Source: Caprimulgus europaeus
Taxonomy: Eukaryota; Chordata; Aves; Caprimulgiformes; Caprimulgidae
Direction: 5' to 3'
Length of the DNA: 64,000 nucleotides
NCBI GenBank assembly: GCA_907165065.1
Contig: OU015532.1
Span: 35,754,339-35,818,338 of the forward strand
Part shown: positions 1-12,411 of the stretch, in pieces
How positions within the stretch are numbered: the stretch's first letter is position 1
Layout: every line of letters starts with the position of its first letter
Translations under genes and position numbers: made by a program
Notes under the pieces: model-generated
The model's database searches: none
Seen by the model: only the letters and a program-made list of their open reading frames with translations
What the model was told of the DNA's origin: nothing

Positions 1-160
1 GAAGCTGTGGATGCCCCCTCCCTGGAAGTGGTCAAGGCCAGGCTGGATGAGGCTTTGAGCAACCTGGTCTAGTGGAAGGTGTCTCTGCTGCTGGCAGGGG
101 GGTTGGAACTGGATGATCTTTAAGGTCTCTTCCAACCTTGAACATTCTATGGTTCTATGA
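1..160 (+). mobile_element. CR1 LINE, 3' end (cut by window edge)
   Basis: This is the 3' end of a CR1 non-LTR retrotransposon. Reading from base 1, the first frame gives the last residues of CR1 ORF2 (DAPSLEVVKARLDEALSNLV) and stops at 70-72. It is followed by the short 3' UTR, with GGATGATCTTTAAGGTCTCTTCCAACC, and a tail of two ATTCTATG-like octamers ending at 160. The family encodes an endonuclease/reverse transcriptase that recognises this 3' tail. The element continues upstream of the window, so its length is unknown. It belongs to the same subfamily as the copy at 54893-55080. Confidence 0.95.
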
Positions 161-1423
161 TTTTATAAATAAATAGAAAGCTTTTCTGGAACCTTATAAG
201 GTTTAAGTAAGAGATAGCAGGTTTAAATAGTTACATTTAACTTTGATTCTTCTAAAGTAGATTTAATTAGTGATCTAATTCCTGGCTGATACTTGTCTCT
301 GATGAAAAGCAAACTACTTTCTTATTTGTAATATTACTGAGGCAAAATTGCTAGTGTAAGAAACTTTTATTTCATGCTTACAGTGATTTTTCAACAGTCA
401 TTTACAGTTTAGTCAAATTTAAAAAAAATAAAAAAAAAAACCAAACAAAACCACCGGCCAAGTGACCTATGGTCTGCTGTCAACTACAAATGCCTGTATT
501 TAACTTGGCTGTAGAACCTGTGCATGAAAAAGTTTTCTCCACTGTTTGAACTGTGTGCATTGTAGTCCAACAGTTAGCAAACTAGCCCTGGGAAGTAGGG
601 CTTGTAGGTTTTGCTTACCCCAATCTGGCAAATTGCTTGTTACAGAAATTTGCAATAGCTACTGAGGGCCTGGTTTTCTGGATCTGCTGTCTAATAAAAT
701 TGCCAGAGATTGTGCTAGAAGTCTTGGAAAATGGTAACTCTTGAAAACCTCTGATCCATTCTCCCTACTCATTATACCAGGTCTCCAGAAAATGCAACAG
801 AGGTGTACACCTTGCCATTTTCATGTCATGACATGCTGGGCTAAATATAACTAATAATAATTACTAACATGCAGTAAGCTCCTTTTTCTCTTGTTTATCC
901 TGTTATCATCTACATGAAATACTGTAATAAAAGTAGTACCCAGAAGAAACACCCATGCACTGAATGTTGCCTAGACTAAGTGATTAAGGCTCTAATCTTG
1001 TACAAGATATTCATACAAATTTAGTCATTCAGTGGTATACAAAAGGAAGTCTTTACAAGTTTCGTATGGAGTTTTTGAATACAGACTATAGACAATTTTG
1101 ATTGAATTTATTTTATCTGCAAGTACATTTGCCACTCCTGAAAAAAGGAGGCTAATTAAAAAATTAAAAGCACTTTATGAGTAATACAAAAGCTCCTCAC
1201 ATTTTGAGGAGGTTTCTGTCTTTAAAATACACCCTTTATAAAGACTATTAAAAAGTCTGTGCCCTAATTTTCCCCTTACCACTCTTATTATCTCTGAAAA
1301 AACATGCTGATTGACTCACCTGGAATATATACCATTTATTAAGCACCATATAAAAGTTTAAATGACATAATGCACTTCAAAACAGTTTAGAAAGCTCTAT
1401 TTTCTGCTTTGGCAAATACACCT
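161..1423. other. AT-rich sequence without recognisable features
   Basis: No gene, exon or recognised repeat was seen. Frames are short and interrupted on both strands. A poly(A)-rich stretch near 420-440 is low complexity and has no element attached that I can identify. Confidence 0.6.
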
Positions 1424-1677
1424 ATAATTAAATCTTGTGGGGTCTAATTTAACCTCTTGTATTCAGAGGCAGATGCATCAAAGAATTAAATACACATCAC
1501 AATGGGCAAAAGTGTGCATTAAGGATAATAGGACTGTTTTAATTATGTTCATAATTAAATCTTGTGGGGTCTAATTTAACCTCTTGTATTCAGAGGCAGA
1601 AGCATCAGAGAATGAAACACACATCACAATTGGCAAAAGTGCACATCAAGGATAATAGCATTGTTTTAATTATGTTC
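1424..1677. repeat. Tandem duplication, two 127-bp units
   Basis: Unit 1 spans 1424-1550 and unit 2 spans 1551-1677. Both start with ATAATTAAATCTTGTGGGG and end with TTTTAATTATGTTC, and they align without gaps. By eye they differ at about ten positions (roughly 92% identity), so the duplication is not recent. The differences cluster in the second half of the unit. A few bases of a third start (ATAAT) follow at 1678. A frame opening at 1564 lies inside unit 2 and is not treated as a gene. The unit does not resemble a transposon I know. Confidence 0.9.
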
Positions 1678-1720
1678 ATAATGATCCCTCATAAATCTCC
1701 CAATGTTACTACCAAAAATA

Positions 1721-1742
1721 TCATAGAATCACAGAATCATCT
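1721..1742 (-). mobile_element. CR1 tail microfragment
   Basis: TCATAGAATCACAGAATCAT is the reverse complement of a CR1 octamer tail (ATTCTGTG / TTCTATGA). Nothing resembling the rest of the CR1 3' UTR follows at 1743, so this is at most a very short truncated insertion. A chance match of this length is unlikely but possible. Confidence 0.5.
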
Positions 1743-4273
1743 ACCATAATAAAGCAAAAATCTGAAACAAAAGCTGCTGCGGTCAGTGCAAAATCAAATT
1801 GCATTGCATATTTATCATTGGTCATTTGCAAGAAAAAGAACTATGTCTTTCCTTACAATTTATTAGTTTTGGGGTATTCAACGTTTTTGTTAATTTAAAA
1901 TTATCCTTTCAAAAAATCTTCATATTTCTCTGATTAATAGATAACTATATATTACTCTACAGAACATCTATTAGACTACACATAGTTTCTTTAATCTTTT
2001 CTAGTTTTGGGCCTGAACTCACTCCCCTTTGATTTAATATGATTCACCTAAAGAATTTTTCCTCCCAGTTACTTAAATTGTCCTTCTCATGACATCCTGC
2101 CTTTAGTTAAAGGTCTTCCTGTGACTGATGGCATCATTGGAATTGCAATCTCCATTGAAAAGTAGGGCTTGCAGACCAGGTGCTGGGTTTTGGTTTTTTC
2201 CTGTTTTTCTTTTTTTTATTTCTTAAACCCCTGCAAACCTTTCAGGGCTGACCAGAAAAATAAAAAATAAAAAAAACTTCCTGGTCTAAATTCCTAATGG
2301 AGTGGGAATCTGAGTCCATTCTCAGATAGCAACTTGCCCAACGGGCAATTGTGTTCTCACGTCTGGACTCTGCCTCAGCTTGTTACAGGGGTTTCATGCA
2401 CCCAAGTTCTCACTTGCATCATTCCTGTGGGTCAGACAAAGATTCTTGGGCATACCAAAGGCTACTACAGCCCAGTTTACCAGCCAATATAGTGAACTTG
2501 GCTCTTCCAAAGCCCAGCTGATCACAAGCCAATAGCCAATAACACAGATGTTTGAAAAGTGCAATGCTAAGGGCTCAGAGAGTACAAACTCACTTGCTGG
2601 CCCCTAGTTCCACACAAATGGTCAGGTTACATCTCTGTGCACGGGCATTCTGGATTTGTTGTGCTGAGGGATGTTTTAGCAGATTGCAAACTCTGTGTTA
2701 AAGGGTTATCTGAAACAATGTCTGCAGTTAAAAGGTTTCCTCCCACAGAATGTTTGTGTTACACACTTCCTCGCATGCACTCCAGATTTTTTTCTTTCAA
2801 AGGATTACCTTTTATTAATCTCATTCTTTTGTATTTCAATATTTTTAAGGCCTTCAAATCTGAGGAAAAAATCAATTGCAGCCTTTACTTTAAAACAGCA
2901 ACAATTATAGTAGGAAAAAACAAGTGAGTTGGGAACATTCACTGCTATAACAGCATAAATCTTATTTACCTTGCTCTCTTGTCAGCTAAGACAGACACAC
3001 AAGCTCTTAGATGAGGATAAAATAAACTGTCTGCAGTCCTGTCATCATTGGAATTAGAGAAATATTGTCAAGTAATCTCAGCCTCACTTTCTATTTTCCA
3101 ATTATTGATTCTTGGAATAACTTACCCTTTCCCACTTCTTAATATAAATAGTTCTTTTTAAATATGTTCTTTTAAATATGCACTAATTGCCACATTGCCC
3201 TTGAAGCTTTAGTTAGAACCTTATTCATTCAAAGTATTGTTATCAAATATTTACCACTTAAAAATCCTTTTCTTTACATATATTTAACATTTCTGATGCT
3301 ACACGTACATTTACTTCTGTGCTTCAGTACTTGCAAAATTAGACCACAAAAGTACAGATTAATCTAAATTTAACTTAAACACAAAGCAAAGCAGCTTGCC
3401 AAGGGAACACCCACAGTTTCAGTGATGGAAAGAACCTCTACTGTGTCTTCAGGCCTTCACTTCTCATTACCCTTTTTATAGTTAAAACAATTGCAAACTA
3501 TGAAATGAAGCATTAATTTTTTTTCTGGGTTTTTTAATCAATTCTCTAGCAAGATGTAAGGGTGCAGGCAGAGATCCTGCTATGGATTGGAGAACTGCAA
3601 GAATTATATTTTAGTTGCTTCCTCCTACCCCTTGCCACTGTATGACAATGACATAAGATTTACTGGGGGAAGTAAGAAATCTCTGGCCTCCCCACATATT
3701 AGTTTCTCCCAGTGTAGCACATGGAGCCGACCCAAACACACCACAGCTACAGCCGACCTGACACTGACAATGCACAAAAACTACATTTGTTGTCCAGTCA
3801 CAGACCAAGTACCACATGCACCAACAACATTAACTTCCTCCAGTTTCTCTTTCCAACATGCTTCCATTGGGTTACACAGGCCTCACTTCCAAGAGGAATT
3901 TGAAAACATAATTCAAACTTTAGAACTTGACCTATCTTTAGCCTTGTTGCTGAGGTCACCAAGAACTGTGGCCATTAAGGAGTGTATTTTATCATGTGAG
4001 ACAGGGACCAGGGATAAGAGATGAACCACCCCTTATCTTCATTCCTAACAAGTGGAATAATTCCTTTTTCCTGCACATAACCAGGTGTTAATCTTGAGTA
4101 ACACAAATTAGACCTAATGGACTACTCTCAGGTGACTCCATGATACATATCCATGCTGAGGTCTGGCGGTTTTTTGCAGGCCCAGAGAGATCAGTCTTCC
4201 ACAGTTCACTCACATGCTGTGGGTGTGACATAACTTTGAACGTGACACATATTTCTCAATGGACTGGCCATTT
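1743..4273. other. No recognised gene; one 146-codon frame of unknown meaning
   Basis: The region is AT-rich, with poly(A/T) patches near 2205-2277. The longest frame is 3587-4024 on the plus strand (145 residues). It has no signal peptide, no domain and no motif that I recognise, and a 68-residue frame overlaps it on the other strand. The first 60 residues include ordinary hydrophobic and polar mixtures and the composition is rich in Ser, Thr and Leu. I do not call it a gene. Confidence 0.5.
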
Positions 4274-4649
4274 CACAGAATCACAGAATGTCAGGGGTTG
4301 GAAGGGACCTCAAAAGATCATCTAGTCCAACCCCCTTGCCAGAGCAGGAACACCTACATGAGATCACACAGGAAGGCGTCCAGGCGGGTCTTGAATGTCT
4401 CCAGAGAAGGAGACTCCACAACCTCCCTGGGCAGCCTGTTCCAGTGCTCTGGCACCCTCACAGTAAAGAAGTTTCTTCTTAAGTTTAAGTGGAACCTCCT
4501 GTATTCCAGCTTACACCCATTGCCCCTTGTCCTGTCATTGGACATCACTGGGAAGAGCCTGGCTCCATCCTCCTGAACTTCATCCTTTACCTATTTATAA
4601 ACATTAATGAGGTCACTCCTCAGTCTCCTCTTCTCCAAGCTAAAGAGAG
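4274..4649 (-). mobile_element. CR1 LINE, 5'-truncated copy with open ORF2 end
   Basis: Read on the minus strand, this is about 375 bp of the CR1 3' end. It starts inside ORF2 (upstream end near 4649, homologous to the segment coding for the end of the reverse transcriptase polypeptide) and runs through the ORF2 stop and 3' UTR to the octamer tail at 4274-4290. The minus-strand frame 4354-4548 is the ORF2 carboxy terminus ([20 protein letters not shown], then the [19 protein letters not shown] motif). The copy belongs to the ATTCTGTG-tailed subfamily also seen at 12253, 41626 and 58681, and it is the longest of the four. Confidence 0.96.
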
Positions 4650-6175
4650 ATATTTTTCACCAACATAACCCTAAATACATTCCTGTGTTCTTGTGTTGCC
4701 TAGCAGTGGTTAATTAAACAGTTAAACACCAGTAAGGTTGCTTTTTACTGACAAATTCTGTTGCTGAGTTCTGAAGCACTGACACCACCACTTATCAGCA
4801 GCAGAAGTCTCCTATGGAATTTGGTCTCACATGTTCTTTGCCAGCTCTCCGCTTTACTGACCTTCACAATGCAACACAAATCAGTGCATATTGTTTTGTT
4901 TTCATTTGCAGCTATTTGGGAGGTTTTGTATCTCATATCAAAGCATCTGCAGCAGAGCTCTGTCGTTTATACTGATGCTACTGCTGTATTATTTTTAAGC
5001 TATTTTAGCATTTCTCAGCAGCAGCTGTCAAAGTAGTAACTGGTATAAAAGTAATGAAACAAATAAAAATCTGACTTTTGCTAGCTAGATAACACCAACC
5101 TCTTGACACAGGTTTAGAAGACATCCTTTGAATGTGTATAGTACAGCAGTTTTCTAAATGTGATCCGTGTAAAACTATTTCCTGACAAAATACCAAAAAT
5201 TTAGGAGTCAGTTGGACCACAGTACAGTGTCTAGCAGCTAACCTCTAAAATTTTAATTACAAATTTTTCTGTTAGGCATGAACAAACAGTTTTCTCCCTC
5301 TCTCCCCAGAACTCACAGAAATGATGGTAGGCAGTCTTGCAATTCCACATGCATAAGGAAAAAATTTGTTTATGACTGTGGTGTTTGCCAGTAGTCTATC
5401 GTCAGCTCTTCATCCTGCATTAGTGCAGTATTTGAGTAAATCCAATTCAGAGCTGGATTGATTTATTAAAGGAAAAATCTTTTGAATTAAACTTTTTTTA
5501 GCCACAGAAGAACAGAGACTTTTGTTACAGAGTAGAGATACTCATTTGGTAAAATAAACTTCTTGCTTGTTACTCTTCCTGTGCTTCCTTGTAGAGACAC
5601 AAAGAATACACAAATTATCCCCTTGCTGTTCTCAGAAATTTAATAATCTGGCCTCATTGGTGAGCTTGTTCTCTAGTATTCAACAGACAAGAGCTGCTGA
5701 TATACAAAATAAAATAAAACAGCAAAACCACAGGGAAATCCTTTCTAATCCAAGAACCACTGCTATGGGCAGTAACAAGCTGCGGTTTCTAGCACATCTC
5801 AGTGCTCTTCATCTAGACACACCAGAGACTCATTAATATATCAGTTTGAATTCCACTACAAAATAAGAGTTTGGGGGTCTTGATTGACAGCCCTATATGT
5901 CCTAATTAGAAAATAAATAAAAATTGCACTCTCATAATTGGAGACAAGTGTCCACTGTAGTAAATAAGATGGGTGGACTCTTCAAGGAAAAAGTCCAGTG
6001 TTCTCTTACAACAGATTAGGCATTTCCAACATGAGTGATCTTATCTTAAAGGCACCCTTGTATTTCTTTCATTTGGCCCTTATGGTGATCAGCGCTGGTC
6101 CACATTTCCGTAAATGTCTTCATCTAGTCTATCATCACACAAGGAGGGGAAGGCTGAATCACTCAACCTTGCAAC
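4650..6175. other. No recognised feature
   Basis: This is single-copy-looking AT-rich sequence. All frames are under 95 codons, with no recognisable protein similarity. The last five bases before the LTR (6171-6175, GCAAC) are treated as one side of its target duplication. Confidence 0.55.
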
Positions 6176-6298
6176 TGTGGTGAGTTAACCTCATCTGGAT
6201 ACCAGGTGCCCACGAAGCCACTCTATCACTCCCCTCCTCAGCAGGATGGGGCGTGGGGGGAGAAAATAAGACGGAAAAAACCTCATGATTCAAGATAA

Positions 6299-6489
6299 AG
6301 GAAGTTTAATGAAAGCAAAAAGCGAAGGCCACACGTAGAAGAAAAGGAAAACAAGAGACTTACTCTCTAGTTGCCATCACCAGGCAATGGCTGGCCACCT
6401 CCCGGGAAGCAGGGCTGCAGTACACATAGCGATTACTCCAATACATGTCGTGGTTGCTCCAGAAGACAAGCAACACAAATAATGAAAGC
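6299..6489 (-). other. Foreign segment inside LTR copy A
   Basis: Sequence on either side (to about 6298, and from 6491 CCCCCACCCCTCCCTTCTTC) aligns with LTR copies B and C, but this 190-bp block does not. The block replaces the part of B and C that holds the AATAAA signal and brings its own candidate signal, ATTAAA on the minus strand at 6305-6310. From memory it resembles part of another avian LTR (a stretch with CCATCACCAGGCAATGGCTGG), which I cannot confirm here. A recombinant LTR is the simplest explanation. Confidence 0.6.
6305..6310 (-). promoter_or_regulatory. Candidate polyadenylation signal (ATTAAA) of LTR A
   Basis: TTTAAT on the plus strand reads ATTAAA in LTR sense, 130 bp before the sense 3' end of the LTR. 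It sits inside the replaced segment, where copies B and C have AATAAA. Function is inferred from position only. Confidence 0.4.
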
Positions 6490-7144
6490 ACCCCCACCCC
6501 TCCCTTCTTCTCTGGCTTAACTTTATCCCCTACTTCTCTACCTCCTCTCCTTCAGTGGTGCAGGGGGACAGGGAGCAGGGGTTGCGGTCAGTTCATCACA
6601 CAGTGTCTTGGCTGCTCCTTCATCCTCAGGAGGAGGAATCCTCATGCTCATCCCCTGCTCCAGTGTGGGGTTCATCTCATGGGAGACAGTTCTCTGTGAA
6701 CTTCTCCAACATGGGTCCTTCCCACGGGCTGCAGTTCTTCATTAACTGCTCCAGTGTGGGTCCTCTCCACGGTGTGCAGTCCTTCAGGAACAGACTGCTC
6801 CAGCATAGGTCCCCCATGGGGTCACAAGTCCTGCCAGCAAACCTGCTCCAGTGTGGGCTCCTCTCTCCATGGGTGCTTCTCTCACATATCCTCACTCCTC
6901 TCACATATTCTCACTCCTCTCTTCCAGCCGCTGCTCTGCAGCAGTTTTTATCCTTCTTAAATATGTTTTCATAGAGGGGCTACCATTGTCACTAATGGGC
7001 TCAGCCTTGGACAGTAGCAGATCCAACTTGGAGCCAGCTGGCATTGGTTCATATGGGACACAGGGTAAACTTCTGGCAGCTTCTCACAGAAGCCATACCT
7101 ATAGCCCCCCCCCCACCAAAACCTTGCCACACAAACCAAATACA

Positions 7145-10100
7145 GCAAGGCTGCAACACTGAGAAACACAATGGCAGAGCTAGGTCAGTTTCAGGAAAGA
7201 ACTGAGGTGAAGATTTCTCATAATTTCAAACAATTTTTTATGAGATTTTATCTGATATGAAAATGAAAAACCACTAAGAATAATGACTATGCTGTTAATT
7301 CTCATTCCTTAAAATGTTTTTCATCATTAATTTTAGAAAATAAAATTATCTAAATTAATTTGCCTGCTTCCTTTGAGTAATGCTGAAATTTGAGGAAATC
7401 ATAAGCACTATCAAAAGGAAAAAGTTATATTACCCGAGTAAAGTATGCTATACAAAAAGACAGATTCCATGCACTTCAAATATGCATGCTTCAGTAATCA
7501 TGCAAGGAGGAACATCATAGTGTTCTGTCTCCCTCACAGTGACCTGAAAACTAGGTAGGGCTTATTTTGCTCTATCTCAGGTACAGCAGTTTAAAATAAT
7601 GTCATACAACTACAGAAACCTACAACACACTGCTGCTTTCAAATTTGAGCTTCAAACTGAAGTTCATTTCAATTTTACATTTAAGCAGCATTTGTCAAAT
7701 TTTTAAAAGATACATTAATTGAATTTGGTAACAAAAATGGCACATAACATTAAAAGAAGATTTTAAATGAACAACTGTACTGTATGTTCTATGGTACAAG
7801 AAATATAAACTTGAGAGAAGTTTACTCCTGAGAAGAGGCTCTCATTAACTATTCAAAAAAGAAGAGTAAGCAATACTATTGATACCTCTACATTTTTGTA
7901 CAAATATACTTTTTTTTCATTTCTAACTCCTAAAAAGTAAACTTGTATGCAACATTTCAGCTAGCTACAGAAATGTATAAAAGTAAAAGCAAGTCACAAT
8001 GTCTTTAAACTGAAAACCTGATCAGAGGCTATACCACATCTGTGGCATGCTGTGTGCTCTTTACAGTACTCTGGCCTTCCAGACTAAAAATGCAAAATCA
8101 GATTCTACATAGCCTCCAAGAAGTGGCATAACCTGTACGTGCACAGGTGTAAATAAGCACATTAACGACCCTGCACATCGTCCCAACAAACACAAGTCAG
8201 ATTCAGCCCAGAAGCCAGGCAGGTACATTAGCATTACACTGCATTTGACCTAATATATCCTGTCAGCACAGGCAAGTAGCCTTGGCCCACCACAGCCCAA
8301 CATGATGCACGTCTGTTCAGCCACAAGCACAGGCAGATTAAAAAAAAAAACTATCAGCATAATCCGTGCCAGCACATAACAATCAGCACTTCTGAAAACC
8401 CTAGTTAAGGCTTACACAGCTCCCACTTATCTTTCAAATGCACTTCCATGTAGTGCTTGAGCACCACCCCAAGCTCCTGTATGCTCCTTGCCCAGCAGTG
8501 AAGTTATTCTGTGGGGATGATCTCCCTACAGCTCTTCCCAGACCGGTCATCAGTAGGAAAGGAGGACAGTGGCAGCTGTAGGTGGGCTGTGGACAATCCA
8601 GCATTAGACTCACCCAGCATGTTCCAAGTTCGGGCCTATACAAGGTTTTCATGTGTCCAAAAGGCTCTTCAGTAGGTTGTTATCATCATAATAACAATAA
8701 TAACTTGTAAAAAGGATGTTGGCAAGTAATTTAGGGTTTTTTATCATAATTCACAAAAATGAAAAAAAAAAAACCCCATACAGATAATCCAGTAAAGGCA
8801 AGGTTTTCTCACACAGCATTTGTCAAGAAACAGATAGAAGACCATGAAACATGAGGTCAACGTTTATCTGTTTGAATGGCTACTAACAGGCTTACATACC
8901 ACTCAGCAGTGACTGAAACCTTAGTAGAGGACTTCTAATTTTTCCTGCCCTGCTCAAGAATTGTCCAGTCCTATCTTTAAAAAAACATTCAGCCATAAAC
9001 AAAGCACTTCTTTCTGTTAAATCAATATCCACTCAGGATCTAAGAGGGAGGCACAAAATGGTACAGTGTAAATTGCTCTAGCATAAGGCACTAAGTAGGG
9101 AAGTATGAATGTTCTTGGTTGTGATTTTGTGGCCTCGCAGAGATACCATTCTATTAAACAGAGCAATTTCTCAGCTTATGGTTATTGTTCTGAGATAACA
9201 CGATATGACAAGTCCAGATGTTTGAAACTGCTGCAGCAATTCACAGACTGGGAACAATAAATTATGATAAAGGATGCATTTAATTCAATTTATAGTGGAT
9301 TTGGCACTGTCAGAGGTATGGAATTTCTAGCAGAGGATAATACAGAATCCATTACATGCTCTAGGGAACTTTGGAAGTGAACTAGTGCAAGGGAGAGGAT
9401 ATTGTTGTAAAGCTGAAATTCTTTCTATCTGTTAATCAGCAAACTCTGTATTGCTTTGCTATCACATGTTGTATTACTCTAGATTTGCCTAGTCTTGAAA
9501 TAATTAGCAGAAAAATTCTTTATGACAAATTCACCAGTGTTGCACAGATTGAAGCTCTTTCCATCCCATTTTGAATTTCAGAAATCCACATAGCATGAAT
9601 CTTTGAGTGCATGATGTGGACACAAGACCAAAGGCACTATATACTGCTCTAAAAACAACTTGTCTAAAGAATATTTTGTGCATTTATTTCATATTCAGTC
9701 ACCTGTTATGTCAAGTTAATCTGTGAAGACCATCCATCCATGTAAGCATTGACCTAAGTATATTTTATATACTTGTGTACTGTGGGACCAGAAGTCAACA
9801 ATTTAATTTTCTTTGTTATTAAGGTTGTAGAGCCATAAAAGTGAGCTTCTTGTGGTTTTTCCTGATTAAGGCAAATTTTCAGTGCCACTGCTAGGACATA
9901 TAACTAATTATTCCTGCATATATATCTCTGTATATGTGTATATATATATATGTCTAGCCCAAAGTCAGAAATAAGGGTTTATTGAGATGCCTGAGCCACA
10001 GACATGCCAGGAGACATGAGAAAGGAGTTTTATTTTTATAGTGATGATCCTGTTGACAATCATATTCAGGATCTGCACAGTTTTAGCTTCTTCATTCCCA

Positions 10101-12252
10101 ATAGATGAAAGGCTCAGTTCTATCATAGAGCTGGGATGGTTAGCACCACTATTTTATAGACTTGTTTATATTCTTCTTTCATCTGGGGAGATGGGTATTA
10201 TTATAGAGTGAGACCAGACCTGTTCCATTACCTTTAGAACCAAAAAACACCCATCTTATTGGACCACATCTCCCTGCCCTCGTCTCCTTCTGCTGTCCAT
10301 GAAACACTGTTTTCTCCTGGTTTTACCCTTCTCATTCACTAGAAAGACAGTAAATTGGAGAATGGTGAATCCACTTTATTCTTCTGCACAGCTTCTTAGC
10401 TGCAAACAGTTCTGCTGGTATTTTTAAAGCACTGGTGCATAATGTCTTAATTCAGATCATTCAGAAGAGCGCTGACATTGACCTGGCTCAGAGTCAAACT
10501 GTTCTGTTTTCTTCAGGGATGAGCAAGTCAGGCACCATCACAGGCCTCTGTCTTACCTCAGTTCCTTCAGTACCTCATAAAAGGTTTGACATCAAGAACT
10601 GTTTTTGCAATAGAGAAAGTACATTGGTACTTTGAGTAATCCTAGAGGATGCATTCTCTAGCAACATTTCCTTCGTAAAACAGTGCAAATGTTCAAATCA
10701 TCAGAGGGATTCATTCCCTAGCCACTCTCAAAAGCATCTAGCTCGAGTCTAGTTTCTATTTCAAAATTTGAATAATTACATTCAAATATTGCTTAAAAAT
10801 GGAGACAGACTCCCTGAAACACTCTCCCAGTTTGACAACGAAACCTTAATAATTTCTCACCACGGCAGCTGAGCAATAAAACTTTTTGGGAAAACATTAT
10901 AGAGACCTGACTTCTTAATTCTGAGAATTGACGTCCCAATCCAGCAGCTGTTCTAAGCTCAAGATACATCATATTTGCAGCTCCATTAGGCAATTTCCCT
11001 TTTAAAAAACAGAAAATAGATACATTTACTATGACGCTTTTTTGACGAATTCATGTTGTTTATCAATTTATTATTCTCCCTGTTGTTATTAAGTAATAAT
11101 TTTTCCAGCCTCTCCTTGGAATCCACGCTTACAAATGCCTGGCATTTCCTTTTTTAAATCATCCAGACTTTCAAAGATAATTATTCACGATTCAGAGACT
11201 AGTTTTATTATTGACTTAAATATGCTGCTCTAATTTTCATTAGGCCCATGCACTGTGACCACATTTATTTTATCTAGGCATCCTTCAACCTGTTACCTCT
11301 GTATCCAGGATTATTGTTCTGTCTCCTACTAAAAATAACTTTATCATAAATATTTAAACTACACACAATGGCTGAAAATGAAAGCAGAGAAATAATTCAC
11401 CACTTTTTCAGTATCAACTGTAGTTTGCACTCCCACCCTTATAAATGAGTATTTATTTTTCTTCCTCTTATACTGAATTTCTAGAACTTAGTTACATCCT
11501 TTGCTGTTCCTTATCTTTACTTTCTGTGGAAGTAGCTTACTATTTACACTGTTATGACAGCTGCTTTTGTTAGATGACAGCCCTTCTTCACTCCCTTTTC
11601 TGTCAGTCTGCCTTCCCAAAGACCTTTATGTATCAGCTTCTTGTGTTTCCTGAAGGGTGATTTTTCAGGTAGTTTTTTTCAGAGATATGTTTTCTTACAA
11701 CTTCCTTACTTTGGAATAATAAACTATTTCACTATATAATCACTTCCACTCCGATTATCATCAGTTCATTCGTAAAGGAGTGATCCCACTACTGCCATTA
11801 GCATCATCTGCAGTACAATGGAGCCCATGAGGTGCATCATTAAGCACTAGGAGAATATTCAATAGGGAAGAATAAAGTACCTTGTAGCATCCTGAAGTTG
11901 TAGAAACAGTATCAACCTAAAGCAATGCTAGTGAAACCTATTTCTATGAGCAGTTCATGGATCACATTCTTCTTACCAAAGTCTGAACTTGTTATTCCTC
12001 ATAAATTCACTGTGTTAAACATAATGAACAAGATGAAGCTCGACCTCCCTTCTGATCCCCTGACTTATATCTCAATGCAAATTCATGAGTTTTCCCTCCC
12101 TTCTCATCCTTCCAACTGTTTATGAATGCTAAGGATGAAAAGATGGACTCTACAGCCACTGAAGCACTAGTTTTTACAGAAAAGTATAACTAGGAGCTCA
12201 GCCTCTGCTTGAGTTCACCAGCAAGCCTGACTATTTTATCACCTTGCTAGAT
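7145..12252. other. Five kilobases without recognised gene or large repeat
   Basis: The sequence is AT-rich throughout. Frames stay under 80 codons and none resembles a known protein. Short A-runs occur at about 8340 and 8762. A slightly GC-richer patch at 8430-8660 contains a 72-codon minus frame that I consider chance. Confidence 0.55.
9917..9952. repeat. Imperfect TA/TG microsatellite
   Basis: Alternating purine-pyrimidine tract built of TATATA runs interrupted by CTCTG and GTG. It is self-complementary and could extrude as a small hairpin. Confidence 0.8.
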
Positions 12253-12411
12253 GTTGCTAGTCTCCTTCTCTGGAGACATTCAAAACCCATTTGGATGCAT
12301 TCCTGTGTGATCTCATGTAGGTGTTCCTGCTCTCGCAGAGGGGTTGGACTAGATGATCTTTTGAGGTCCCTTCCAATCCCCAACATTCTGTGATTCTGTG
12401 TGATTCTGTGA
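12253..12411 (+). mobile_element. CR1 LINE, short 5'-truncated copy
   Basis: The plus strand matches the other ATTCTGTG-tailed copies from the TCTCCTTCTCTGGAGACATT segment through the ORF2 stop to the tail. The tail has three octamer units (ATTCTGTG ATTCTGTG TGATTCTGTG), one more than its relatives at 41626 and 58681. Only the last 20 or so ORF2 codons remain. Confidence 0.95.

Larger units (their letters stand above)
6176..7144 (-). mobile_element. Solo LTR, family 1 copy A (mosaic)
   Basis: Ends are TGTGGTG... and ...AAATACA as written on the plus strand, so TG...CA termini are intact. The flanks GCAAC (6171-6175) and GCAAG (7145-7149) match at 4 of 5 positions, consistent with an aged 5-bp target duplication. 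It shares both outer thirds with copies B (17134-17812) and C (22847-23992), in the same orientation as B and opposite to C. The sense strand is minus, inferred from polyadenylation signals. No internal retroviral region is present, so it is a solo LTR left by recombination. Between about 6299 and 6489 it does not match B or C at all. In sense orientation an ATATTTAAG motif (6956-6964), possibly TATA-like, lies upstream of the tandem array. Confidence 0.88.

Noticed and set aside
3587..4024. 145-residue plus frame as a gene
   Set aside because: No motif, no plausible family, frames open on both strands. Left as a note only.
8434..8652. 72-codon minus frame in a GC-richer patch
   Set aside because: Short, with no recognised similarity and no supporting signals.
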